This document shows positions 44,124 to 51,849 of a DNA stretch of 64,000 nt, in pieces. The notes below the pieces were generated by a model, which was given only the letters and a program-made list of their open reading frames with translations, was not told the DNA's origin and searched no databases. The DNA lies in contig CAYPQF010000034.1 in the NCBI GenBank assembly GCA_964412815.1, forward strand, positions 124,001 to 188,000, written 5' to 3'. The translations under genes and the position numbers were made by a program. This DNA is from JAOAFZ01 sp964412815 (GTDB lineage: Bacteria; Patescibacteriota; Microgenomatia; UBA1406; GWC2-37-13). Position 1 is the stretch's first letter, and every line of letters starts with the position of its first letter.

Positions 44124-46478
44124 ATGAGAGGTATTTTCTATAAGGTCACCGCTATCGTAACTTCAGTGCAGATACTTATGGTATCTACCTTTATGATTCT
44201 TCCACAGGTACAGATCGTTCAGGCAGCAACGGTTGGCGCAGATACGTTTACACGCACTGTTTCCAGTGGCTGGGGAACAGCGGATACCGGAGGTGCGTAT
44301 ACGACCGTGGGAACGGCCGCAAACTTTAGTGTCTCCGGTGGCACCGGTAATATCACCTTTGCCTTTGCCGGAGTGACGCGGGAGGCCTATCTGGCATCCC
44401 TTAGTGAAGATACGGTAGATATTCAGACAAAGGTACGATTAAGTACTGTTCCCAGTGGAGGCGGCTATGTGGTGGATTTAGTAGGGCGCAGAATAGACAG
44501 CAGTAACAGTTATCGTGGCCGTGTTGAGATTAAGTCAGATGGACAGATTATTACCCGGGCGATTGCCCAGGTAGGGGGAGCAGAAAATGTACGGGCTACC
44601 TTTAATTCGACCGGTATTACGTATACTGCGAACATGGTCTTAAATGTCCGGGCACGTTTTTCGAATACCGGTACGACAACGATGGAGATGAAGATCTGGC
44701 AGGACGGATCTGCCGAACCGGGCTGGCAGATAAGCACTACTGATACTTCATCTGCTCTCCAGGCGAGTGGAGCGGCAGGTGTCAGGGCGACCTCCAGTAG
44801 CGATGCCGGAACATTAACGGTTTCGTTTGACGACCTGGTGATTACAGATGGCAACCTATTAAACCAGGCCCCCACCGTAAATGCGGGTGTTGACCAGAGC
44901 ATCTCGATTCCCAATACCGCAGTGATGGCAGCAACAGTGACAGATGACGCCTTTCCGGGGAATCCTCTGGTGATGACCTGGTCTCAGACATCCGGCCCGG
45001 TCGGGGGTGCCTCGATCAGCAATACCGCTATAGAAGATCCGACGATTACGTTTACCCAGGTCGGTACCTATGTCTTTCAACTGAATGCACATGATGGAGA
45101 GTTTTCGGTGAACGACACCATACAGGTTGTCGTAACAGCCAATACTACACCGATAGTAGATGCAGGTACAAATCAGTCGATCAATTTGCCAACCAGTCTG
45201 GCCGTCTTAAATGCAACCATTACCGATAATGCTCCTTCGTCGATTACCCGATTATGGACAGTGGACAGTGCTCCAAACGGGGCAACCTACAGCTTTAATA
45301 ACGCCACTGCAGAGGATCCGACCTTTACCTTTACCAATAGAACTCCGGGAACTTATATACTCCGATTGACAGTGGGCGATGGAGAGTTTCAGGTGAGTGA
45401 TACCGTGACGTTAACACTGGTACTCCCGCCAAATCAGGCTCCGGTGGTAAACGTAGGGCAGGATCGTACGGTCACACTTCCTGATAATGTTGTGAATCTG
45501 ACCGCTACGGCAACCGATGATGGTCTGCCGCTTGGGTCGAGTTTGTCATACCTGTGGGATGTACAGTCCGGGCCACCGGGAGGCACCGTGCTTTTTAGTG
45601 CGGCAACCAGTCTTGCTACCACGGTAACCTTTAGTAACTCAGTAGCGGGTACCTATGTGATACGGTTTACAGCCACCGATGGAACAAATCCGAATTCAGA
45701 TACCCTGACCATCACCTTGCAAAGCAACGGACCTCCGGTAGTGGATGCCGGATTGCCACAGGTCATTACGATGCCGAATTCGGTATTTCTCAACTCAACA
45801 ATAACGGATGACGGACAGTTAGTCCCGTACACCGTGCTATGGTCGAAAGTGTCCGGTCCGGGTACCGTGACATTCAGTCCGGGAGGAACGGTAGAAGATC
45901 CACAGGCCACATTTTCACGAAGTGGTACCTATGTCTTACAGCTTACGGCAAATGATGGAGAGTTCTCGGCATCCGATACCGTACAAGTCACCGTAAACCC
46001 TGACCCGAATGAAGCAACTAACGCCCGTACTGCTGTCTACCGATTTTATAGTCCAGTGTTCAGAACACACTTCTTTACCATTAACGCTGCAGAAAAAAAC
46101 TCGATTATTGCCAACTTATCCGGGTTCTGGAATTTTGAAGGAATCGGGTACTACGCGTTTAACGCCGAGATTACAGACGCTACTCCCGTGTACCGATTCT
46201 GGAGTAGCCGTCTGCGCCGTCACTTCTTTACTTCCAGTGCAGAAGAAAAAGCCTATCTGGAGAACGTACTTGGATTAACCTGGCGTTACGAGGGAATTGC
46301 GTGGTATGTCTATCCGTCCTCATATACCGGCCCAAGTACTACTGTCTACCGTTTTTTCAGTCCACTACAGAATACTCATTTTTTTACTGCCAGTACTGCC
46401 GAAAAGAATAGTATTATATCTACATACTCACCATTGATCTGGACACTCGAGTATGAAGCATGGAAAGTTCCCTTATAG
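44124..46478 (+). CDS. Secreted protein with PKD/Ig-like repeats and DUF5648 repeats
   Basis: The 784-aa protein has a signal peptide (about 1-35), a laminin-G-like N-terminal region (about 40-240), and four tandem PKD/REJ-like Ig domains starting NQAPTVNAGVDQ (about 250), TPIVDAGTNQ (about 340), NQAPVVNVGQDR (about 437) and GPPVVDAGLPQ (about 535). Three C-terminal repeats of the DUF5648 type follow (VYRFYSPVFRTHFFT, VYRFWSSRLRRHFFT, VYRFFSPLQNTHFFT). Such modules bind or display ligands on cell surfaces. The acylphosphatase gene starts three nt after the stop. TACAAT lies nine nt before the ATG. Confidence 0.78.
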   Translation: MRGIFYKVTAIVTSVQILMVSTFMILPQVQIVQAATVGADTFTRTVSSGWGTADTGGAYTTVGTAANFSVSGGTGNITFAFAGVTREAYLASLSEDTVDIQTKVRLSTVPSGGGYVVDLVGRRIDSSNSYRGRVEIKSDGQIITRAIAQVGGAENVRATFNSTGITYTANMVLNVRARFSNTGTTTMEMKIWQDGSAEPGWQISTTDTSSALQASGAAGVRATSSSDAGTLTVSFDDLVITDGNLLNQAPTVNAGVDQSISIPNTAVMAATVTDDAFPGNPLVMTWSQTSGPVGGASISNTAIEDPTITFTQVGTYVFQLNAHDGEFSVNDTIQVVVTANTTPIVDAGTNQSINLPTSLAVLNATITDNAPSSITRLWTVDSAPNGATYSFNNATAEDPTFTFTNRTPGTYILRLTVGDGEFQVSDTVTLTLVLPPNQAPVVNVGQDRTVTLPDNVVNLTATATDDGLPLGSSLSYLWDVQSGPPGGTVLFSAATSLATTVTFSNSVAGTYVIRFTATDGTNPNSDTLTITLQSNGPPVVDAGLPQVITMPNSVFLNSTITDDGQLVPYTVLWSKVSGPGTVTFSPGGTVEDPQATFSRSGTYVLQLTANDGEFSASDTVQVTVNPDPNEATNARTAVYRFYSPVFRTHFFTINAAEKNSIIANLSGFWNFEGIGYYAFNAEITDATPVYRFWSSRLRRHFFTSSAEEKAYLENVLGLTWRYEGIAWYVYPSSYTGPSTTVYRFFSPLQNTHFFTASTAEKNSIISTYSPLIWTLEYEAWKVPL

Positions 46479-46481
46479 CCT

Positions 46482-46781
46482 ATGAGAGCACAAGCCCACG
46501 TCTATATCAAAGGAGACGTAATCGGTGTCGGATTTCGTGCATGGACCAAGATTCAGGCGAAGATGCTGGATGTCACCGGCTGGATTAGAAATGCGCATGA
46601 TAACCCGCATGTATTCGACCGGCATGGAGGAGTAGAGGCCATGTTTCAGGGTGGTCGTGCCAGCATTGAAAAGCTCATAGAGATCATCTCTCAAGGGCCC
46701 GCAATTGCCCGTGTAGACGATGTAGAGGTGTACTGGCAGGAACCTAAGCAGATCTTTACCGAATTTGAGATACGCAAATAA
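46482..46781 (+). CDS. acyP: Acylphosphatase
   Basis: Small enzyme hydrolysing carboxyl-phosphate bonds, 99 aa. The catalytic Arg19 lies in VIGVGFRAW and Asn37 in GWIRN, the two conserved residues of the family. The rest follows the ferredoxin-like fold (GGVEAMFQGG, VYWQEPKQIFTEFEIR). It starts three nt after the surface-protein gene, so it is probably transcribed with it; a functional tie is not apparent. Confidence 0.93.
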   Translation: MRAQAHVYIKGDVIGVGFRAWTKIQAKMLDVTGWIRNAHDNPHVFDRHGGVEAMFQGGRASIEKLIEIISQGPAIARVDDVEVYWQEPKQIFTEFEIRK

Positions 46782-46797
46782 TAGGGTATAATAAGGT

Positions 46798-47052
46798 ATG
46801 GCAATTAAAAGACAGCATATCTCGAGATTTCTTGCAATCACTGTTACTTCCTTTATCGCCGTGTATCTTGCGCTTGTTTTTGCCAACGACTACGTCTCAA
46901 AGAACTTCGATCCATTCCAGACTGTATTTGAAGTACGGCTGGTTGCAATGTCAGTGGTAAATACCTTCGGGATGGCAGTTGTCGGAGTTTCAACTGTTCT
47001 TGCATTTGTGATCGGATTTTTCTACGTCAAATACATCGAGAGTAATCGATAA
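46798..47052 (+). CDS. Small two-helix membrane protein
   Basis: The 84-aa protein has two hydrophobic helices (about 10-28, FLAITVTSFIAVYLALVFA, and about 53-76, VNTFGMAVVGVSTVLAFVIGFF) joined by a polar loop. No family is recognised. TATAAT lies at 46787-46792, five nt before the ATG, so it has its own leaderless promoter even though it follows acyP closely. Confidence 0.65.
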   Translation: MAIKRQHISRFLAITVTSFIAVYLALVFANDYVSKNFDPFQTVFEVRLVAMSVVNTFGMAVVGVSTVLAFVIGFFYVKYIESNR

Positions 47053-47147
47053 TTGTTCAATAGCAGTCTGTAATTTCTGTCATCACTCCATTTAGAGAGA
47101 CTCCATAGAAGAGACAATAACAGGTGAATGGCTATGAGTTACGGATG

Positions 47148-48044
47148 TTAGATCAATTGGGCCTTCTGGAAGATCATCTCATTATCAAAGTTTTTCTCCC
47201 ACATCGGGAATGCCTGTGAGATAGAAGAACCCATAAAGAGAATAAAGCCAATTACTATTACCCAACCGACAATTGACAGAATGACCCAGACTACCGGTGT
47301 TTTGACTTCGGTTACCTTCTTCTGGTGACGATACATTTCGTACACGAACGCATAGATAAACGGAGTAATAAGAAAGGTAATTACCGGAGATACAAATCCT
47401 CCCAGATTGTACTGGATCGAGCCAAAGAGCAGTGCCCAGACAACCACAATGATGGCCAGGAATATCAGCGCCATCCGACCGAAGTTGCCCCAGAAATTGG
47501 TGTTAAACAGTGCCTGACTGAGCCACAGGTTCTCCAGTCCTTTGCGTCGATGTTCCAGGTAGACATATGGAATAAAGGCTCCCCAGAGAGACCAGAGAAT
47601 AGCAAGGATAATCCCGGGAATAACAAAGCCGATCATACCAAGGATGATGATTCCGGCGGTAAACAGAGATACCAGCACAGAAAGCCAGAAATACCCCCAC
47701 ACTGCTCCACGAAGTTCCTTGAATGTCTCAATCACGCCTTTCTTTTTATCCGAAGTCATGACACTGATCGTTGCCAGCTGTCCCCATGCTCCTACATAGA
47801 TTAATCCGGCGAGAGATGCAATTCCAAAAATAACACCTGAAGTGGCGGTAACAGCCGTTGACTGGGTAAATCCATAGATCAGGAAGTGGAGACCGACAAT
47901 GATCGCGATTACCAGAGCGGCGGCAATACCAAACCCATAGGTGATAATGGTAGCCAAAAAATAACTGAGGAAACGTTCTTTGGTTCGTTCAAAGGATGCA
48001 CGAACGAGAGACTCGATCTGCATTCCTTGTGTATGTTCGGACAT
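47148..48044 (-). CDS. Polytopic membrane protein, unknown function
   Basis: The 298-aa protein has about six membrane segments (about 27-50, 64-88, 119-144, 146-160, 193-211 and 248-270) after a soluble N-terminus. The pattern recalls glycerophosphodiesterase-associated or DUF975-like integral membrane domains, but no motif settles it. TATACT (48051-48056 on the minus strand) lies six nt before the ATG. Possibly an envelope or sorting factor; that is only a guess from topology. Confidence 0.6.
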   Translation of the reverse strand: MSEHTQGMQIESLVRASFERTKERFLSYFLATIITYGFGIAAALVIAIIVGLHFLIYGFTQSTAVTATSGVIFGIASLAGLIYVGAWGQLATISVMTSDKKKGVIETFKELRGAVWGYFWLSVLVSLFTAGIIILGMIGFVIPGIILAILWSLWGAFIPYVYLEHRRKGLENLWLSQALFNTNFWGNFGRMALIFLAIIVVVWALLFGSIQYNLGGFVSPVITFLITPFIYAFVYEMYRHQKKVTEVKTPVVWVILSIVGWVIVIGFILFMGSSISQAFPMWEKNFDNEMIFQKAQLI

Positions 48045-48088
48045 GCTTACAGTATAGATACAATGGTAGAGAAATGCAAGTGTACGGG

Positions 48089-48120
48089 CGGGGACGGACA
48101 GACTGATCTGTCCGCCCCGC
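48089..48120 (-). terminator. Hairpin closing GC-rich cassette E
   Basis: Long stem of about 14 bp with one mismatch (GCGGGGCGGACAGA against TCTGTCCGTCCCCGC on the minus strand) and a 4-nt loop, 45 nt past the cassette gene. No U-tract. Confidence 0.55.
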
Positions 48121-48164
48121 TGCTCAGATGATACCGCACTACCGAGTGGCTCAGAAGAGAACGA

Positions 48165-48449
48165 TTACGGTTGAATGGTGCCGTTAGCGAGGCCTTTGAT
48201 GTGCGCATCGCACACCTCCCAGATGGCGTTGACAACCTTCCGGAAGAGAGGAGCCTGCTGGTGGAGGCCGACTTCACGCTCCACAAACCCTCGCAGTTTT
48301 TTAATTGAGGGACGGTACTCGAGGTTATTCCGTGCCACCTCGACGTAGGCCGCGCCGGCATTTCGCTTGACCACCACCGTCAGGATCCAGGTCTCACCAA
48401 CAAGCTGGTGCCTAACCACTTCTACAATGTACGGGATGTCTTTGCTCAT
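48165..48449 (-). CDS. GC-rich cassette E: small soluble protein, unknown function
   Basis: The 94-aa protein (MSKDIPYIVEVVRHQLVGET...) has no signal or membrane segment. A predicted beta-beta-alpha order and a conserved-looking centre (YVEVARNNLEYRPSIKKLRG) give no family. The ATG at 48449 is chosen over an upstream in-frame ATG because GGAGG lies five nt before it; the upstream ATG lies beside the TATAAT. GC content exceeds that of neighbouring genes. Same cassette organisation as the five others. Confidence 0.62.
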   Translation of the reverse strand: MSKDIPYIVEVVRHQLVGETWILTVVVKRNAGAAYVEVARNNLEYRPSIKKLRGFVEREVGLHQQAPLFRKVVNAIWEVCDAHIKGLANGTIQP

Positions 48450-48483
48450 TAGAGCCTCCAGGCTAGTAGGATGCTGATGGAGC

Positions 48484-48492
48484 ATTATAGCA
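48484..48492 (-). promoter_or_regulatory. Promoter -10 of GC-rich cassette E
   Basis: Minus-strand GCTATAATGCTCCATC contains TATAAT about 36 nt before ATG 48449; it resembles the cassette A promoter flank. Confidence 0.5.
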
Positions 48493-48563
48493 AGAAAAAC
48501 GTATTTCTGGAAGACAGAGGTGGGGGATGGAACCGGACTGGTATGGTACTATAGAATATAGAT

Positions 48564-48995
48564 ATGGATATGCAACATATTCACCGGTATCACCGTTTCT
48601 TTATTCGCCATAAATTTTATCTTCTGATGGTCTTTCTGATATTGTTGACGCTGGTCTGTGGACTGGGCGTGTATATGGTGGAATCGCCTGACCCGCGATC
48701 CAACCTGAAAACCGTGACAGACGGACTCTGGTGGGCCTTTACCACTGTTTCTTCGGTTGGATATGGTGACCATTATCCTGTGACTTTCTGGGGTAGGGCA
48801 ATCGGCATTATTCTTATTGTTTGTGGTGTATCGACTTTTTTTGTGATGGTCTCAATCCTGGTGGCGTATATTGTGTCAAAAGATGAAGCCTATCACTATA
48901 AAATGCTCTCCAAAAAGATCTTCGGTATGGAAAGCAAAATAGATGAGCTGCTGGCAGAAAAACAGGTTCAAAAAGGTACGGATACACGTAGTTGA
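48564..48995 (+). CDS. Two-helix potassium channel
   Basis: The 143-aa protein has TM1 (about 17-38), a pore loop with selectivity filter TVSSVGYGD (61-69) and TM2 (about 76-105), then a short cytoplasmic helix that may form a coiled coil (LSKKIFGMESKIDELLAEKQ). It should assemble as a tetramer conducting K+. There is no RCK or cyclic-nucleotide domain. TAGAAT lies six nt before the ATG (48552-48557). Confidence 0.9.
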   Translation: MDMQHIHRYHRFFIRHKFYLLMVFLILLTLVCGLGVYMVESPDPRSNLKTVTDGLWWAFTTVSSVGYGDHYPVTFWGRAIGIILIVCGVSTFFVMVSILVAYIVSKDEAYHYKMLSKKIFGMESKIDELLAEKQVQKGTDTRS

Positions 48996-49053
48996 TCACA
49001 GTCTTGAGGGAAACGGTGAAAGATTCAAACGAGGTGAGGCAGAAATTGTGTTG

Positions 49054-49127
49054 TGGACTCGAGGGGACTTGAACCCCTGACCTTCGCGCTGCCAGCGCGA
49101 CGTTCTAGCCAACTGAACTACGAGCCC
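49054..49127 (-). tRNA. tRNA-Ala (anticodon GGC)
   Basis: Minus strand, 74 nt. Acceptor GGGCTCG pairs with CGAGTCC and includes the G3:U70 wobble that marks alanine tRNAs. The anticodon stem TCGCG/CGCGA encloses loop CTGGCAG, anticodon GGC. T-arm AGGGG TTCAAGT CCCCT. CCA is not encoded. A minus-strand TATAAT lies at 49146-49151. Confidence 0.95.
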
Positions 49128-49131
49128 GATC

Positions 49132-49151
49132 TTACGTAAAACGTAATTATA
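49132..49151 (-). promoter_or_regulatory. tRNA-Ala promoter region with palindrome
   Basis: TATAAT (49146-49151, minus) is followed by TTACGT-N3-ACGTAA (49132-49146), a perfect 6-bp inverted repeat between the -10 box and the tRNA 5' end. Confidence 0.5.
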
Positions 49152-49192
49152 CTCTATATTTTCCCGCCAGGGAAGACAAATAAGTGAGAATA

Positions 49193-49201
49193 TGATATAA
49201 T
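49193..49201 (+). promoter_or_regulatory. Promoter -10 of GC-rich cassette F
   Basis: GATATAATTTG gives TATAAT about 173 nt before ATG 49370, the longest leader in the set. GGAGG (49360-49364) precedes the ATG. Confidence 0.4.
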
Positions 49202-49369
49202 TTGATAGCTTCTTTATACATACTCAATACGCATTTCATAACAGTGGGTGTGGTATGGGTAAAAAGCTCAGGTGGACAGAGTTATGAGATGGAGATCGCA
49301 ATCACTCCAGCTCAGAATGAGTCCAACTCACCGCACGTTACAAACCGAAACCAAGCATTGGAGGACCCT

Positions 49370-50278
49370 ATGGCTACTATGCGACAGTCGCCCGAGAGCG
49401 GCCCCGGAGACGAGGACTATGTCGACGGCGCTCCCGAACGGCCCAACAACGCGCTCCTCGCGCTGATCCACGACCTCCGCTACGGCCTCAAGGGTGTCAA
49501 GAGCCGCGCCATGTGGCTCGTCGGCTCCCTGGTGGTGGTGCTCTGCATCGGCGGCCTGCTTATCGCGTTCACGCGCGGCGGCAGCGCCTCGCCGAACGAC
49601 GTCGGCGGCGCCTTTCCCACGGTCCCGGCCGGCGACAACGGCGGGGAGCCCCCGGCCCCCGCGCCCACGGGCACGACGCCGGAGGGATGGAACTCGATCC
49701 GGCCGACGGACGCCCAGATGGGCTTCATCCTCGAGATCAACCACGAGGCCCTCGGGACGAAGACCCTGGTCTCCGGCGACGGCAGCACGGTGGCCGACAT
49801 CTCGGCGACGTTCGACGGCACCAACGCCTTCGTCAACCTGGACGGGGCGAGCTACCTCGAGGGCGACACCATCAGCTGGGCCAACCAGACCATGACGGTC
49901 GCCGGGGCCAACCCGCCCGGCCTGCGCTTCGTGAGCCTGCCCAGCGGCATCGACGTCAACACCGCCGCGCTCAAGCTCCGCCTGGACATCGGGGAGGTCG
50001 GCTGGTTCTACTCGAGCGAGCAGGGCCAGGTCTTCAGCTACAAGCTCAAGAACCTGGACGGCACCAAACTCGAGCTGGTTGTGCTCACGCCCCAGTTCAA
50101 CGCCGAGGGCGGCCTGGAGAGCTTCGCGGAGCGGGCCACGTTCACCTTCGCGGTCAACGTCGAGGGCGTCGGCGGCCTGAAGCAGAACAACGTCATCGCC
50201 GCCGCCCAGTGGGCGGGCTATCAGGTGCTCGACCCTGCGGGGCAGCCCACCGGCCAGATCGACTGGATCATGCCGTAA
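49370..50278 (+). CDS. GC-rich cassette F: single-pass membrane protein, unknown function
   Basis: The 302-aa protein has an acidic N-terminus, one membrane helix (about residues 46-66, MWLVGSLVVVLCIGGLLIAF), a Gly/Pro-rich linker (about 80-105) and a beta-rich domain (FVNLDGASYLEGDTISW...; TFAVNVEGVGGLKQNNVI) suggestive of an external cohesin-like or Ig-like fold, though no family is certain. The open frame continues 56 codons upstream, but GGAGG five nt before 49370 and the jump in GC at that point fix the start. One 60-base stretch (49561-49620) is 73% GC. It lies between tRNA-Ala and tRNA-Pro. Confidence 0.72.
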   Translation: MATMRQSPESGPGDEDYVDGAPERPNNALLALIHDLRYGLKGVKSRAMWLVGSLVVVLCIGGLLIAFTRGGSASPNDVGGAFPTVPAGDNGGEPPAPAPTGTTPEGWNSIRPTDAQMGFILEINHEALGTKTLVSGDGSTVADISATFDGTNAFVNLDGASYLEGDTISWANQTMTVAGANPPGLRFVSLPSGIDVNTAALKLRLDIGEVGWFYSSEQGQVFSYKLKNLDGTKLELVVLTPQFNAEGGLESFAERATFTFAVNVEGVGGLKQNNVIAAAQWAGYQVLDPAGQPTGQIDWIMP

Positions 50279-50385
50279 CACACGGCCCGCCACTGGCTGA
50301 CCACGGCCGCAAGGCCGCGTTCGATCGCTTGGCTTCGTCACCAAGGGCTCAGGTGATGACGCTGCTTGGAATGATTGCGACTGCA

Positions 50386-50412
50386 AGGGCGGCGAGCACT
50401 GCTCGCCGCCCT
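50386..50412 (+). terminator. Hairpin closing GC-rich cassette F
   Basis: Perfect 12-bp stem AGGGCGGCGAGC/GCTCGCCGCCCT with a 3-nt loop, about 108 nt after the stop. A T-rich stretch follows only after a gap. Confidence 0.65.
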
Positions 50413-50490
50413 CATGTCACTTCTTTTCTGAATAATTCTTCATAACGACGGTCACTTCTCAAAACACCTGTAACTTCTCAAATTAGAGAG

Positions 50491-50496
50491 TATAAT
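50491..50496 (+). promoter_or_regulatory. tRNA-Pro promoter -10
   Basis: TATAAT, 12 nt before the tRNA 5' end. Confidence 0.5.
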
Positions 50497-50508
50497 TGTC
50501 GATACATT

Positions 50509-50581
50509 CGGGGCGTAGTTTAGATGGTAAAATGCCGGGCTGGGGGTCCGGAGACCGTGGGTTCAAGTCCCGCCGCCCCGA
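50509..50581 (+). tRNA. tRNA-Pro (anticodon GGG)
   Basis: Plus strand, 73 nt. Acceptor CGGGGCG pairs with CGCCCCG, so C1:G72 as in bacterial proline tRNAs. Anticodon stem CCGGG/TCCGG encloses loop CTGGGGG, anticodon GGG. T-arm GTGGG TTCAAGT CCCGC. CCA is not encoded. The 3' end is duplicated 82 nt downstream. Confidence 0.95.
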
Positions 50582-50665
50582 CAAGCATGGCAGGACTCCA
50601 TAAGAAACTCTACGTACTTGCAGGAGCTCGTACAAGAGTTTCTAACAAGTCCCGCCGCCCCGACA
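50564..50665 (+). repeat. Direct repeat of the tRNA-Pro 3' end flanking a hairpin
   Basis: CAAGTCCCGCCGCCCCGACA occurs at 50564-50583 (inside tRNA-Pro) and at 50646-50665. The 62 nt between hold an inverted repeat AGAAACTCT/AGAGTTTCT (50603-50611 and 50635-50643). Duplicated tRNA 3' ends are typical of integrase attachment sites, so this may be the scar or minimal remains of an integrated element. No integrase gene is in the window. Confidence 0.8.
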
Positions 50666-50692
50666 GTAGGAGTTGAGGTATACTTAACCGTA

Positions 50693-51268
50693 ATGACTCA
50701 CTCATCGTCCCGCGCAAAACAGAGGGCATCATCTTCGAACCGTTTGACGTTTCCACCCATCCCCGCGCTTCCCAAAATACTGCTGGCAATTATGGCATTG
50801 CAGATTGGAGTAAGCCTGTATTATTTGATACTCAATATCTTTTTTGCCCGTGTCATTATCTCTTCATCACCACAGTTTCAAACCACACTGGCACTGCTGT
50901 CTGGATCGACGATGGCTCTCTGTCTATTGGGAATCGTATCCGGCATCGGTGTGTTGTACCACAAACAATGGGGGCTTATGGGTAGTGTGACCTTTCTTGT
51001 TATTCATCTGGTGCAGCGGGCATCGGGACTGGTACGGGTTACGATTGACAGCTATCAGGCGGGAGCAGTGTTACCCGTCTCACAACGGGTGCTTTCTCTC
51101 TGGGTGTTTTTTCTGCTTGCGGCTGTGGGGTATCTGTTCCTGAACAGCACTGTAGCTGCTGCGTTTGCTCTTCCTGCCGGCCGACAGCGTATTGTTACCG
51201 GGCTGGGTCTAGTTGCGGCTATCTGTATTCTTACTCTATCTGCGGTAACTGCTGGCTTCCTGTTATAA
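50693..51268 (+). CDS. Four-helix membrane protein, unknown function
   Basis: The 191-aa protein has about four membrane segments (about 30-55, 67-88, 125-150 and 165-190) with a basic Ser-rich N-terminus. A longer open frame starts at 50618 but crosses the tRNA-repeat; TATACT at 50679-50684 lies eight nt before ATG 50693, which is therefore chosen. No family is recognised. It ends in a stop that overlaps the TATAAT of dcd. Confidence 0.62.
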   Translation: MTHSSSRAKQRASSSNRLTFPPIPALPKILLAIMALQIGVSLYYLILNIFFARVIISSSPQFQTTLALLSGSTMALCLLGIVSGIGVLYHKQWGLMGSVTFLVIHLVQRASGLVRVTIDSYQAGAVLPVSQRVLSLWVFFLLAAVGYLFLNSTVAAAFALPAGRQRIVTGLGLVAAICILTLSAVTAGFLL

Positions 51269-51276
51269 TATCGAAT

Positions 51277-51834
51277 ATGTCTATCAAACCTGATGCCTGG
51301 ATCAAACGAAAGGTAAAAGAACATAACATGATTGAACCGTTTGAAAGCGGTCTGGTCCGTGACGGCAAAGTTTCCTACGGACTGTCCTCGTATGGCTATG
51401 ACCTGCGTGTAGCTGACGAATTCAAAGTCTTTACCAACGTGCATTCGGCTGTTGTTGATCCGAAAAACTTTGATGAGAAATCATTTGTTGATATGAACGG
51501 ACAGGGATCGATTCTGATTCCACCAAACTCCTTTGCGCTCACCCGCAGTCTTGAGTACCTTCGTATCCCGAAGAATGTTCTGGGGCTTTGTATCGGTAAA
51601 TCAACCTATGCACGCTGCGGGATTATTGTGAATGTCACCCCACTGCAGCCTGAGTGGGAAGGGTATCTGATTATCGAAATTTCAAACACCACTCCGTTAC
51701 CGGCCAAGATTTATGCTGGTGAGGGTATTGCCGAGATCTTGTTTTTTGAAAGTGACGAAGATTGTGAAAAAACGTATAAAGATCTTTCAGGGATTTACTC
51801 CCATCAGAAACATATCGTGCTTCCCAAGGTCTAA
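51277..51834 (+). CDS. dcd: dCTP deaminase
   Basis: Nucleotide enzyme of 185 aa deaminating dCTP to dUTP (or dUMP in bifunctional forms) for thymidylate supply. The core shows SSYGYDLRV, GKSTYARCGIIVNVTPLQPE, EGYLIIEISNTTPLPAKIYA and the C-terminal KDLSGIYSHQ, which follow Dcd/DUT folds. The catalytic Glu is probably the one in QPEWEG. TATAAT lies seven nt before the ATG and overlaps the stop of the membrane-protein gene. Confidence 0.93.
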   Translation: MSIKPDAWIKRKVKEHNMIEPFESGLVRDGKVSYGLSSYGYDLRVADEFKVFTNVHSAVVDPKNFDEKSFVDMNGQGSILIPPNSFALTRSLEYLRIPKNVLGLCIGKSTYARCGIIVNVTPLQPEWEGYLIIEISNTTPLPAKIYAGEGIAEILFFESDEDCEKTYKDLSGIYSHQKHIVLPKV

Positions 51835-51849
51835 CAGTATAATCATTCT

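Noticed and set aside
49328..50386. 352-aa open frame on the minus strand across cassette F, and a 310-aa plus frame at 49513-50445
   Set aside because: GC-rich DNA has few stop codons in any frame. These frames lack a Shine-Dalgarno and a promoter, and have low-complexity Arg/Gly/Ala composition; the 49370 frame has GGAGG and a membrane helix.
1..50412. GC-rich segments as contamination or chimeric assembly
   Set aside because: Six separate inserts each have their own promoter-like and hairpin-like ends and sit between intact native genes without disrupting them; a chimera would not do this repeatedly. Read coverage would settle it.
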